Part shown: positions 40,882-50,200 of the stretch, in pieces
How positions within the stretch are numbered: the first letter of the stretch is position 1
Layout: each line of letters starts with the position of its first letter
NCBI GenBank assembly: GCA_965279095.1
Contig: CBDIHH010000001.1
Coordinates: forward strand, 1 to 64,000
Direction of reading: 5' to 3'
Origin: CBDIHH01 sp965279095
GTDB taxonomy: Bacteria; Pseudomonadota; Alphaproteobacteria; Caulobacterales; Caulobacteraceae
Length of the DNA: 64,000 bases
Translations under genes and position numbers: made by a program
The notes under the pieces: model-generated
The model's input: the letters and a program-made list of their open reading frames with translations, nothing else
Told to the model about the DNA's origin: nothing
Databases searched by the model: none

Positions 40882-42145
40882 CCTGTCGCGATGGCTGGGG
40901 CGCCCTGAATGGCCGCTCGTGATCGCCCTGGCCATCGGCCTGCTGATCGGCATCGAGCGGGAACGGCGCAAGGGTGACGGAGAGGCCCGCGGGGCGGCGG
41001 GCCTGCGCACCTACGGGCTGGTCGGCCTGCTGGGCGGAATCACGGCCCTGGTCGGCGACTCCGGCCTGATCGTCCTGGGCGGCGCCTTCGTCGCCCTGGC
41101 GGCCCTGGCGGCCTATGTGGTCGGCGACCGCAAGGACCCCGGCCTGACCGGCGAGGTGGCCCTGGTGGGGACCTATGCCCTGGGGGTCCTGGCGCAAGCC
41201 CAGCCCGCCGTGGCGCTGGAAGTCGGGGTCGTCGTGGCCGCGCTGCTGGCCTTTCGGGTCCAGCTGCATCGCTTTGTGCGCGACAGGATCACGGATCGGG
41301 AACTCCTCGACGCCCTGACCTTCGCCATCGCGGCCGTCGTCATCCTCCCCCTTCTGCCCGATCGGGCGATCGATCCCTTCGGGCTGCTCAACCCGTTCAC
41401 CCTCTGGCGTCTCGCCGTGGTGGCCATGGCCCTGAGCTTCCTCGGCTATGTCGCTCAGCGGCTGCTCGGCGGACGCTTCGGCCTGCTGATCGCGGGCTTC
41501 GCCGCCGGCTTCGTCTCCAGCACCGCCGCGGTCGCGGCCATGGGCGGTCGCGCCAAGGCTCAACCCGACCTGACCGCGGCCGGCGCGGCCGGCGCCATCG
41601 CCTCCATGATCGGCAGCCTCGGCTACCTGGCGGTGATCGTCGGCGCCGTCAGTCCGCCCCTCCTCGGGGTCCTGGCGATCCCCCTGGGCGCGGCCGCCCT
41701 GCTGACCGTCGCCTATGCCGTCTGGCTCATGCGCCGCACGCCGCCGGCCGCGACGGGCGAGACCGTGGGCCGGCCCTTCAACGGCGGCATGGTTCTGGTG
41801 TTCGTCGCGCTCGTGGGGGCGTTCAGCATCGTCTCTCAGCTGCTGGTCGGTTGGCTGGGCGCGATGGGCGCCCTGATCGGCGCCACGGTGATGGGCGTCG
41901 CCGACGCCCATGCCGCCGCCGTGTCCATGGCGACGCTTCTGGCCGGTGATCGCATGGCCCTGCCGAGCGCGGGGCTCGGCGTGCTCCTGGCGCTCACGAG
42001 CAACATGGCGGCCAAGGTTCCCGCCGCCTTCGTGACCGGGGGGCGCGACTTCGGACGACGGGTCACGCCCGGCGTGGTGCTGCTGGTGGCGGGTCTCTGG
42101 CTGGGCGGCGCGGCCGGATGGCTCTGGCTGGGGAGGCCGGCCTGA
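40868..42145 (+). CDS. MgtC/SapB plus DUF4010 membrane protein
   Basis: 425 aa with about 12 hydrophobic segments. The N-terminal part has the MgtC/SapB signature (VIALAIGLLIGIERERRKGD; GLRTYGLVGLLGGITALVG), and the C-terminal DUF4010 half carries GFAAGFVSSTAAVAAMGGRA and VMGVADAHAAAVSMATLLAG. The combination is widespread in bacteria and of unknown transport function. It overlaps the ParB-like gene, so translation is probably coupled. No terminator is obvious in the 172 bases that follow. Confidence 0.85.
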   Translation: MPASDLSRWLGRPEWPLVIALAIGLLIGIERERRKGDGEARGAAGLRTYGLVGLLGGITALVGDSGLIVLGGAFVALAALAAYVVGDRKDPGLTGEVALVGTYALGVLAQAQPAVALEVGVVVAALLAFRVQLHRFVRDRITDRELLDALTFAIAAVVILPLLPDRAIDPFGLLNPFTLWRLAVVAMALSFLGYVAQRLLGGRFGLLIAGFAAGFVSSTAAVAAMGGRAKAQPDLTAAGAAGAIASMIGSLGYLAVIVGAVSPPLLGVLAIPLGAAALLTVAYAVWLMRRTPPAATGETVGRPFNGGMVLVFVALVGAFSIVSQLLVGWLGAMGALIGATVMGVADAHAAAVSMATLLAGDRMALPSAGLGVLLALTSNMAAKVPAAFVTGGRDFGRRVTPGVVLLVAGLWLGGAAGWLWLGRPA

Positions 42146-42317
42146 TCCAGAACCGAACACCGGCGCGGCGCGCTGCGGGCGCCAGGCGGTCGGCGCTTCA
42201 CGCCTATGCCGGTCTGGCGCGACCGAGCCGAGGCGTCCTATGCGGCGAATGGCGCCACCGCGTCGCCCATTTGCGCTAGGTAGGAAGACGACGGCGCGCG
42301 GCCGCCGCGGAGGGGCG

Positions 42318-43106
42318 ATGCGGTTCTCGATCTCGGCCAACCTGGTCTACTATTTCGGTCGGCCCTGCGAGGTGCTGCTGTTGCTGGAGGCGGCGCGCAG
42401 CCCCGACCAGGCGATCCACGGCGAGCGACTGATCCTGTCGCCCGCGCGGGAGGTCTCGCGACTGGACGATTCGGTGACCGGCGAGCGCCGCGCCGTGATC
42501 ACCGCCGAGGGCGAGGTGCGGATCGACTACACGGCCGAGGTCGAGGTCCTGCGCCGCGACGGCCGGCTGAAGGGCGCGACGGCCACGCCCATTCGCGACC
42601 TGCCCGGCGAGGCCCTGCGCTACCTGCGCGCCAGCCGCTACTGCCCGTCCGATCGCTTCGAGGAGTTCGTCCACCAGCAGTTCGGCGACCTGCGCGGCGG
42701 CGACAAGGTGGCCGCCATCGTCGAGTGGATCGGCGCTCATCTGCAGTATCGGCCAGGGGTCAGCGACGCGGCGACCACGGCCCTGGACACCTTCGTGGAG
42801 CGCGCCGGGGTGTGCCGCGACTTCGCCCACCTGGCCATCACCCTGTGCCGCGCCGCCGACATCCCGGCGCGGGCGGTCAGCGGCTATGCGTGGAAGCTGG
42901 AGCCGCCCGACCTGCACGCGGTGGCCGAGGTCTACCTCGGCGGCCGCTGGCGGCTGATCGACGCGACGGGCCTGGCGCCCATCAACGGCCTGGTGCGCGT
43001 GGCCACCGGCCTGGACGCCGCCGACATCGCCTTCATGACCATCTTCGGCCAGGCGCAACTGGTGTCGCAGAGCTTCGCCATCGACAAGATCGGCGCGCGG
43101 CCCTGA
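42318..43106 (+). CDS. Transglutaminase-like cysteine peptidase family protein
   Basis: 262 aa. A beta-rich N-terminal domain (RFSISANLVYYFGRPCEVLL) precedes a transglutaminase-like core with Cys in ERAGVCRDFAHLAITLCRAA, His in PPDLHAVAEVYLGGRWRLID and Asp in LIDATGLAPI, the Cys-His-Asp triad. It has no signal peptide, so it is cytoplasmic. The related family is often annotated 'transglutaminase family protein' with unknown substrate. I start at ATG 42318 (GGAGGGGCG upstream) rather than the longer frame. Confidence 0.87.
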   Translation: MRFSISANLVYYFGRPCEVLLLLEAARSPDQAIHGERLILSPAREVSRLDDSVTGERRAVITAEGEVRIDYTAEVEVLRRDGRLKGATATPIRDLPGEALRYLRASRYCPSDRFEEFVHQQFGDLRGGDKVAAIVEWIGAHLQYRPGVSDAATTALDTFVERAGVCRDFAHLAITLCRAADIPARAVSGYAWKLEPPDLHAVAEVYLGGRWRLIDATGLAPINGLVRVATGLDAADIAFMTIFGQAQLVSQSFAIDKIGARP

Positions 43107-43259
43107 GCCGGGCGCAGGCGGGACTCTCAGCGGCTACTCAACCGCCAGAGGAATTTGTGGGACACTGACACCCCATGAAGGCGATTGTCTGGGCCTGCGC
43201 GGCCAACGGCCCGGGGCGGACCTCGCCTGTTGCAGACCTGTCATAACAAAAACCTCCGA

Positions 43260-43300
43260 GCGACATCAAAAGGTGTCGCGTATGCCTGCCAAATCTTGGC
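43260..43300. promoter_or_regulatory. Two adjacent inverted repeats upstream of the ParA-like gene
   Basis: First repeat: GCGACATC (43260-43267) with GGTGTCGC (43272-43279), one G-T pair. Second: GCCAA (43288-43292) with TTGGC (43296-43300), perfect. They lie 75-115 bases before the ParA-like start in a short AT-richer patch and could be operator sites or an attenuator hairpin pair. Confidence 0.4.
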
Positions 43301-43375
43301 AAAAGACTCGGCCGTTGCAGGACCCGGCGCGGGTGTTCCCCGTCCCGGCCCGCACGCGAGGGGGTTGCCAGCCGG

Positions 43376-44053
43376 ATGCGCACCATCGCCGTCATCGCCC
43401 GCAAGGGGGGATCGGGTAAGACCACCGTCTCGGTGCATCTGGCGCTGGCCGCCCATCTGCGTGGGCTCCACACCGTGCTCGCCGACACCGATCCCCAGCA
43501 GTCCTCGCGCGAAGCACTGAAGGGTCGCCGCGACGCCGGCCCCGACGTCAGGCAGAGCGCGGGGCCGCAGCTGGTGTCCCTGCAGATGGAAACGCAGCGC
43601 GCCGGGGTCGACGCCTTGATCATCGACACCCCCGCCGGCCATGAGGAGGACATCGGCGCCGCCGTCGTGCTGTCGGACCTGTCCCTGCTGGTGGTGCGGC
43701 CGACCTTCCTCGACATCGCCGCCTCGCTGCAGACCGCGACCATCCTGCGGCGGCTGCGCCGCCCGGCGATGGTGGTGCTGAACCAGGCTCCGCCGCCGCG
43801 CGACGGAGTCGAGCCTCCGGCGGTGAAGAAGGCCATGGAGGCGCTGAAGCTGATGCAGCTGCCGGTGGTGCCGGCGGTGCTGCGCTCGCGGGCGGTCTAT
43901 CAGACGGCCCTGGAGTCGGGCCACTCGGCCGAGGAGCTGGGCGCCGGTGGGCCCGCCGCCGAAGAGGTGGCCGCCCTGTGGGCCTTCGTCGAACGCTTCG
44001 CCTTCGCGCGCCGGGCGCGCCTGGAGCGCGGCGAGGCCCAGGCGCACAGTTAA
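43376..44053 (+). CDS. ParA/MinD-family ATPase, stand-alone
   Basis: 225 aa. The deviant Walker A KGGSGKTT lies in MRTIAVIARKGGSGKTTVSV, followed by HTVLADTDPQQSSREALKG, Walker B-like DALIIDTPAGHEEDIG and LLVVRPTFLDIAASLQTA. This is the short ParA-like type without an N-terminal HTH. No parB or parS-like gene adjoins it, so it is not the chromosome-segregation ParA; a role in positioning some cargo is inferred. It is preceded by two inverted repeats that may control it. Confidence 0.85.
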   Translation: MRTIAVIARKGGSGKTTVSVHLALAAHLRGLHTVLADTDPQQSSREALKGRRDAGPDVRQSAGPQLVSLQMETQRAGVDALIIDTPAGHEEDIGAAVVLSDLSLLVVRPTFLDIAASLQTATILRRLRRPAMVVLNQAPPPRDGVEPPAVKKAMEALKLMQLPVVPAVLRSRAVYQTALESGHSAEELGAGGPAAEEVAALWAFVERFAFARRARLERGEAQAHS

Positions 44054-44087
44054 TCGAAGTCTAGGGCTTTTTCCCTAAGCTGGGGCC

Positions 44088-45335
44088 ATGTCTCGCGGCT
44101 CCCTTCGTCTGATCGCGTTGCTGGCCCTGGCGCTCGCCCAGGTGCTGACGCCCGCTCATGCCCGGGCCCAGGCGGACCTGTTCTCGGCCAAGACCCTCTC
44201 GGGGGTGCTGGACCTTCGCCTGGCGGCGGCGGACGGCGAGCGCGCCTGGATCGACCGGGGCTTCGGCAAGGCCCGCTTCGGCGGCGGCTCGGCGGCCCTC
44301 AGCCTCGGCGAGGCCGCCCTGGCCTGGACGCCGCGCCTGTCGTCCGCGGTGGGGGCGGTGGTCACCCTGGAAGCCCAGGAGGGCCTGAGGCGCACGGCCG
44401 ACATCGGCGAGGCCTATGTCACCTATCGGTCGGGGCAAGGCCCGGTACAGGTGACCGCCCGGGCGGGGCTCTACTATCCCACCGTGTCACTCGAGCATGA
44501 CGGCTACCTTTGGACCGTGCCCGACACCATCACGCCCTCGGCGATCAACAGCTGGGTGGCGGAGGAGGTCAAGGTCGGCGGCGCCGAGGTCACCCTGCGC
44601 GGATCCCTTGGCGGCCGGTCGATGGCGGCCACCGCCGGCGCCTTCGGCTACGGCGACACCGCCGGCACCCTGCTGTCGTTTCGCGGCTGGGCGCTGCACG
44701 ACCTGAAGTCCGCCGCCCACAGCGTCCTGCCCCTGCCGCCGCTCAGCCCCTACATGCGCTATCGCCAGGCGCCGCACACCACCTCGGTGGTCGAGATCGA
44801 CCACCGCTTCGGCGGCTATGGCCGGCTGGAGTGGAAGCCCACGGACCGCCTGACTCTGGACCTGTTCGCCTATGACAACCGCAGCGACCTGGTGGGGGTG
44901 CGCGACCTGGAGTGGGCCTGGGAAACCCGGTTCGCCAATCTCGGCGCGCGGCTCGAGCTGGACGACCGTACACGCCTGAAGGCCCAGGCCCTCGTCGGCG
45001 AGACCCTGATGGGCTACCGCGACGAGGGGCGGCTGTGGGTCGACGCCGGTTTCGCCTCGGCCTATGTGCTGGCCACGCGTGACATCGGGCCCGGGGCGGC
45101 CACGGGCCGGGTGGATTATTTCACCGTCTCCGACCGCAGCCTGAAGGCTGTCGACAACAACGCCGAGGCGGGCTGGGCGGCCACCGCCGCCTACCGCTGG
45201 GATGTATCGCCCAGGGCCAATATCGTCTTCGAGGCCCTGCACGTGGACAGCGACCGCCCCGCCCGGGCCCTGGCGCGGGTCGCCGCGCGGCAGCGCCAGA
45301 CGGTGCTGCAGACGGCACTTCGACTGGCCTTCTGA
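44088..45335 (+). CDS. Outer-membrane beta-barrel protein (porin-like), 415 aa
   Basis: Signal peptide RLIALLALALAQVLTPAHARAQ is followed by alternating amphipathic strands (RLEWKPTDRLTLDLFAYDN; RFANLGARLELDDRTRLKAQ; AYRWDVSPRANIVFEALHVD) and the typical C-terminal aromatic residue (ALRLAF). No named family comes to mind. It follows the ParA-like gene by 34 bases and could be co-transcribed. The substrate is unknown. Confidence 0.72.
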   Translation: MSRGSLRLIALLALALAQVLTPAHARAQADLFSAKTLSGVLDLRLAAADGERAWIDRGFGKARFGGGSAALSLGEAALAWTPRLSSAVGAVVTLEAQEGLRRTADIGEAYVTYRSGQGPVQVTARAGLYYPTVSLEHDGYLWTVPDTITPSAINSWVAEEVKVGGAEVTLRGSLGGRSMAATAGAFGYGDTAGTLLSFRGWALHDLKSAAHSVLPLPPLSPYMRYRQAPHTTSVVEIDHRFGGYGRLEWKPTDRLTLDLFAYDNRSDLVGVRDLEWAWETRFANLGARLELDDRTRLKAQALVGETLMGYRDEGRLWVDAGFASAYVLATRDIGPGAATGRVDYFTVSDRSLKAVDNNAEAGWAATAAYRWDVSPRANIVFEALHVDSDRPARALARVAARQRQTVLQTALRLAF

Positions 45336-45400
45336 AGCGGCTGGGAACAGCCGGCGGCGCCGGTCCGTTGAGGAGGCGTCCACCACCAGGAGAGCGATCG

Positions 45401-45637
45401 ATGGCCGGCTTCAGCAACACCGACAACAACCTCAGCCAAGGGATCAAGGCGACGCATATCACCCCCGAGCAGGGCGATACCGCGGGCGCCACCACCGGCG
45501 GGCCGAGCGCCGCGGGCGTCAAGGGCGAGGCGAGCCCGCCCCCCGCCGCCGGCATCGGCAAGTCTGCGGACGACGGCAAGCGCCTCGACCACGAGGATCG
45601 CAGCTTCGAAGCGGGCGACAAGTCCCAGGACGCCTGA
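45401..45637 (+). CDS. Small hydrophilic protein, 78 aa
   Basis: MAGFSNTDNNLSQGIKATHI, then a Gly/Ala/Pro-rich middle and an acidic C-terminus (DGKRLDHEDRSFEAGDKSQD). It looks intrinsically disordered, with no motif I recognise. ATG at 45401 has AGGAGA at good distance, and a strong terminator follows at 45661, so it is probably a real gene. Confidence 0.6.
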   Translation: MAGFSNTDNNLSQGIKATHITPEQGDTAGATTGGPSAAGVKGEASPPPAAGIGKSADDGKRLDHEDRSFEAGDKSQDA

Positions 45638-45660
45638 CCCTCCCGCAGCACAGCGTTTGA

Positions 45661-45687
45661 AGGGCGGGGCCGGTCCCCGCCCTTTTT
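45661..45687 (+). terminator. Rho-independent terminator
   Basis: Perfect 9-bp stem AGGGCGGGG (45661-45669) with CCCCGCCCT (45675-45683), loop CCGGT, then a run of T to 45687. It ends the transcript of the small protein gene. Confidence 0.85.
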
Positions 45688-45747
45688 CATGCCCGAACCT
45701 GCGCCGTCTGTTAGATTCGCGCCTCAGCCCCCGCAAGGAACCGCCGC

Positions 45748-46911
45748 TTGAACTCTCCCGCTGCGCGCTATGCGCTCGTCCTGATCGCGGTGATCGCCAC
45801 GGGCGCAGCCCTATTGTGGCTGAATACCATCCTCACGCCCCTGGCCCTGGCCCTGTTCCTGATGGTCATGGTGGACAGTTTCGCGCGCGTGATCCGGGCG
45901 CGGTTTCCGGCCATCCCGTCGCGGGCGGTGATGCCCCTGTCGATCGCGGCCTTCGTCATCGGCTTCGGGGTGATCACCCTGGTGGTGGCGGGCAACGCCA
46001 CCACCTTCGTCACCCAGCTGATCGCCGACAAGCCGCGGCTCGACGGCCTCTTGGCGCGGCTGGCGTCGGCGGCCAATATCGAGGTGCCGCCCACGGTGGA
46101 CCAGCTGTTCCGCCAGCTGGATCCCACCCAGTATGTCCGCTCGGTGGCCCAGGCGGTGCAGAACCTGGCCTCGCAGCTGGTGTTCGTCTTCATCTATCTG
46201 GGGTTCCTGCTGGCCTCCCGGTCGGGCTTCCGGCGCAAGGCGGTGCGGCTGTTCCACGACCGCGACGAGCGCGAGCACGCCTCGGCGGTGTTCATCCGCA
46301 TTCGCGACGGGATCGAGCGCTACCTGTGGATCCAGACCGTCACCGGCCTGATGATCGCCGGCGCCTCCTGGGCCCTGATGGCCCTGGTGGGCCTGAACAG
46401 CGCCTTCTTCTGGGCCTTCCTGATCTTCATCGCCTGCTACATCCCCATCGTCGGCGGCATCGTCGGGGTGTTCCTGCCCCCGGTCTTCGCCCTGGTGCAG
46501 TTCGACAGCTACTGGCAGGCCATCGTCCTGGGCGTCGGCCTGCAGTCGATCCAGTTCATCGTCGGCAACGTCATCCAGACGCGCATGCAGGGCGAGGGGC
46601 TGAACCTCGACCCGGTGGTGGTGCTGTTGTCTCTGGGCCTTTGGGGCGCCCTCTGGGGGGTGCCGGGCATGTTCCTGTCCACGCCCCTGACCGTGATGGC
46701 GATGGTGATTTTGGCGCAGTTTCCCTCCACCCGGTGGATGGCGATCCTGCTGTCCGGGGACGGCCATCCCGAACGGATGAGCGACGGCCCCTCCGATCCC
46801 AGTCGCTCGCCGGACGGGCCGACCCCGGCGGGCAAAAGCGCCGCCGTGAGCCGCTCCGCCGCCAGGTCCAAGCGGCCCAGCCCAGCGTCGACGAAGGCCA
46901 TCGACGGATAG
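45748..46911 (+). CDS. AI-2E family transporter (TqsA/PerM-like)
   Basis: 387 aa with about eight hydrophobic segments. ILTPLALALFLMVMVDSFAR, IQTVTGLMIAGASWALMALV, IFIACYIPIVGGIVGVFLPP and LNLDPVVVLLSLGLWGALWG VPG are characteristic. Some family members export autoinducer-2 (TqsA) and others act as Na+/H+ antiporters, so the substrate is open. The start is TTG at 45748 with AAGGA 8 bases upstream. A charged, Ser/Pro-rich tail of about 50 residues follows the last helix. Confidence 0.88.
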   Translation: MNSPAARYALVLIAVIATGAALLWLNTILTPLALALFLMVMVDSFARVIRARFPAIPSRAVMPLSIAAFVIGFGVITLVVAGNATTFVTQLIADKPRLDGLLARLASAANIEVPPTVDQLFRQLDPTQYVRSVAQAVQNLASQLVFVFIYLGFLLASRSGFRRKAVRLFHDRDEREHASAVFIRIRDGIERYLWIQTVTGLMIAGASWALMALVGLNSAFFWAFLIFIACYIPIVGGIVGVFLPPVFALVQFDSYWQAIVLGVGLQSIQFIVGNVIQTRMQGEGLNLDPVVVLLSLGLWGALWGVPGMFLSTPLTVMAMVILAQFPSTRWMAILLSGDGHPERMSDGPSDPSRSPDGPTPAGKSAAVSRSAARSKRPSPASTKAIDG

Positions 46912-47203
46912 CGTCCGCGCGCGCAAACGGCGACGGAATCCGCTCTGCGCCCCTTCACATGGCCAATTCGGCTTCCTATCTGAGATTGGTCGGACGATCC
47001 CCCCCTCGTCCGGCCCCCAGGGTCCGCGGCGCGTAACTGCAGCGGGCCCGATAAGCCGGCGCCGATACCTCCCCTCTCGGCCCGGCAAGCGCCGCCGGAT
47101 GGCTCAGCCTCCGGCGGCGTTTCAATTGGGGGCCCCGGTGAAAATTCTGTCGGACCCCTGGCGGTAGGGCTAGGCTGCGCTTCCGATTCATGGGTGCGTC
47201 GCG
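46912..47203. other. Intergenic stretch before gdhZ with a terminator-like hairpin
   Basis: No gene seen. It contains the stem GCCGCCGGA (47091-47099) with TCCGGCGGC (47110-47118) followed by GTTTCAATT, a plausible terminator for the transporter gene. The remaining 85 bases should hold the gdhZ promoter. Confidence 0.55.
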
Positions 47204-50200
47204 ATGAATTCAGCCGTCACTGTCGCGCCCGTGGGCGCGCGCATATCCCGCAAGGCCCTGGCCGACGCCTTCGCCCTCACTCTCGGTCTGAAGGGGGGCG
47301 AGGCCCTCGACCCCGTCCAGGCCTCCTTCCTCGCCCAGGTCCACGCCCACTATGCCGCCGACGAACTGGCGGACATCGCCCTGGACGATTTCGGCGCCCT
47401 GCTGCACGGCTTCTGGGCCTTCGGCGAGCGGCGGAAACGATCGGAGACTCACGTCCACCTGGTCCCCGCCAAGGGGGCCGACGGCCAGTCCCTCGGCCTC
47501 GATGTGCTGGAGGCCGTCCAGACGGACTCCCCGTTCCTGGTCGACAGCGTCATGGGCGCGCTGGTGGAGGCCGGCGTCACCGTGCGCGCCATGCTGCACC
47601 CGGTGGTCGAGGTCGGCCGGGACAAGCGCGGGGCGCGCGACGCCACCGCCGTTCCCCGCCGCGAATCGATGATCCACGTGCTGCTGGATCCGGTGGGCGA
47701 GGACCGCCGCGGCGACATCCTGGCCTCGGTGGAGGCGGCCCTGGCCGACGTGCGGCTGGCGGTGGAAGACTTCCCCGAGATGCAGGGGCTGATGAGCCGG
47801 ACCATCGCCGAGCTGGAGACCACGGCGGTGGGAACGCCCGACCTCGACGAGCACCTGGCCTTCCTCCGCTGGCTGCAGGCCGACCGCTTCGTCTTCCTCG
47901 GCGCGCGGGTCTATGGCTACGTCGGCGGCGCGGGGGGATACGATCCCGGAGCGCCCATGACCCAGGGCCTCAGCCTGGGCATTCTGCGCGATCCGGAACG
48001 GACGGTGCTGCGCAGCACCAACGAGCCGGCGGTGCTGTCCGCCGAGGCCCGCCGTCACCTGGGCGCGGGCGCTCCCCTGGTGGTGGCCAAGGCCAACAGC
48101 CGGTCCCGAGTCCATCGCCGGGCCCACATGGATTACATCGGGGTCAAGCGCTACGACGAGGACGGCCAGGCCTGCGGCGAGGTGCGGTTCCTCGGCCTGT
48201 TCACCTCCGAGGCCTACGATCAGCCCGTGCAGAACGTGCCGCTGGTGCGGCGCAAGGTCGAGCGCCTGCTGGCCAAGGCCGGCGCGGCGCCAGAGAGCCA
48301 TAACGGCCGGCGGCTGCGCAACATCCTTGAGAGCTATCCGCGCGACGAGCTGTTCCAGATCGACGAGGAGGCGCTGCGCACCATCGCCCTGAAGATCCTG
48401 CACCTGTACGACCGGCCGCGCCTGCGCCTGTTCGCGCGCAAGGACCCGTTCGATCGCTTCGTCTCGGTGCTGCTGTTCATGCCCCGCGACCGCTACAACG
48501 CCGAGGTGGCGAGCAAGGCCGGGGTCATGCTGGCCGAGGCCTGGGGCGGTCGGGTGTCGGCGGCCTATCCCAGCTTCTCCGACGCCCCCCTGGCGCGGGT
48601 TCACTACATCCTGGGCCTGGATCCCGGCGTCCCGCGCCAAACGCCGCCCCGCGACCTCGAGGCGCGGATCCTGGAGGCCATCCGCACCTGGGAGGACCGG
48701 TTCGAGGCCCTGGTTCGCGAGCGGGCGCCGGATCGGGCGGGGGACATCCTGGTCCGCTACCGGGGCGCCTTCCCGCTCGGCTACCGCGATCAGTTCGACG
48801 CCGCCGACGCCCTGGCCGACATCGGCGTGCTCGACGAGCTGGCCGACGCCCCGGTGCAGGTGCGGGTCTACGCCAAGCCCGGCGACGCCGCCGGCGGCCT
48901 CCGCCTGAAGCTGTATCGCCAGGGCGAGGCGGCGGCCCTGTCCGACATCCTGCCCATCGTCGAGAGCATGGGGCTGCGGGCGTTGAGCGAGCACGGCTTC
49001 CCGATCCGCAGGCCCGGTGACGCCGCAGACCTATGGGTGCACGAGATCGTCCTGGCGGATCCGCGCGGCGCGGCCCTGGACCTGGAGGCGGTCAAGGCGC
49101 CGTTCGAGGAGGCCTTCGAGGCGGTCTGGATCGGCCAGACCGAGAACGACGGCTTCAACCGGCTGGTGCTGGAGCTGGGGGTGAGCTGGCGCGAGGCGGC
49201 CCTGGTCCGCGCCCTGGCCCGCTACCGCCAGCAGACCGGGCTGGACCCCAGCCAGGCCGTGCAGGAGGCGGCCCTGAGCGACAATCCCGGGATCGCCCGG
49301 CTGATCCTGGACATGTTCCGGCTGAAGTTCGACACCGCCACCGACGCCGACGTCCCGGCGCGGGTCGAGCAGGCCGAGACGGCCTATGCCGCCATCGTCG
49401 CGGCGCTGCAGACGGTGCAGAGCCTCGACGCCGACCGGGTGCTGCGCCGGCTGGCGCTGCTGGTGCGGGCGACCAAGCGGACCAACTACTACCAGCCTGG
49501 CGAGGGCGGCCAGCCCAAGCCCTACATCAGCTTCAAGGTCGCCAGCCGCGAGATCGACGACCTGCCCCTGCCCAAGCCCTATCGCGAGATCTTCGTCTGG
49601 GCGCCGCATGTGGAGGGGGTGCACCTCCGTTTCGGCCCGGTGGCCCGCGGGGGGCTGCGCTGGAGCGACCGGCGAGACGACTTCCGCACAGAGGTGCTGG
49701 GCCTGGCAAAGGCGCAGCAGGTCAAGAACGCTGTGATCGTGCCGGTGGGGGCCAAGGGCGGCTTCTATCCCAAGGCCCTGCCCCGCGGCGGCGGCAATGA
49801 CGAGATCCGCGCCGAGGGAATCCGCGCCTACAAGACCTTCCTGTTCGGCCTGCTGGACATCACCGACAACCTCGACCCCGACGGCCAGGTGATCCCGCCG
49901 CCGGATGTCATCCGCCACGAGGCGGACGACGCCTATCTGGTGGTGGCGGCCGACAAGGGCACGGCGTCCTTCTCGGACATCGCCAACGGGGTGGCCGAGG
50001 CCTACGGCTTCTGGCTCGGCGACGCCTTCGCCTCGGGCGGCTCCGCCGGCTACGACCACAAGGAGATGGCGATCACCGCCCGCGGGGCCTGGGAGGCGGT
50101 CAAGCGGCACTTCCGCGAGATGGGCAAGGACATCCAGTCCCAGCCCTTCACCGTGGTCGGGGTGGGCGACATGTCCGGCGACGTGTTCGGCAACGGCATG

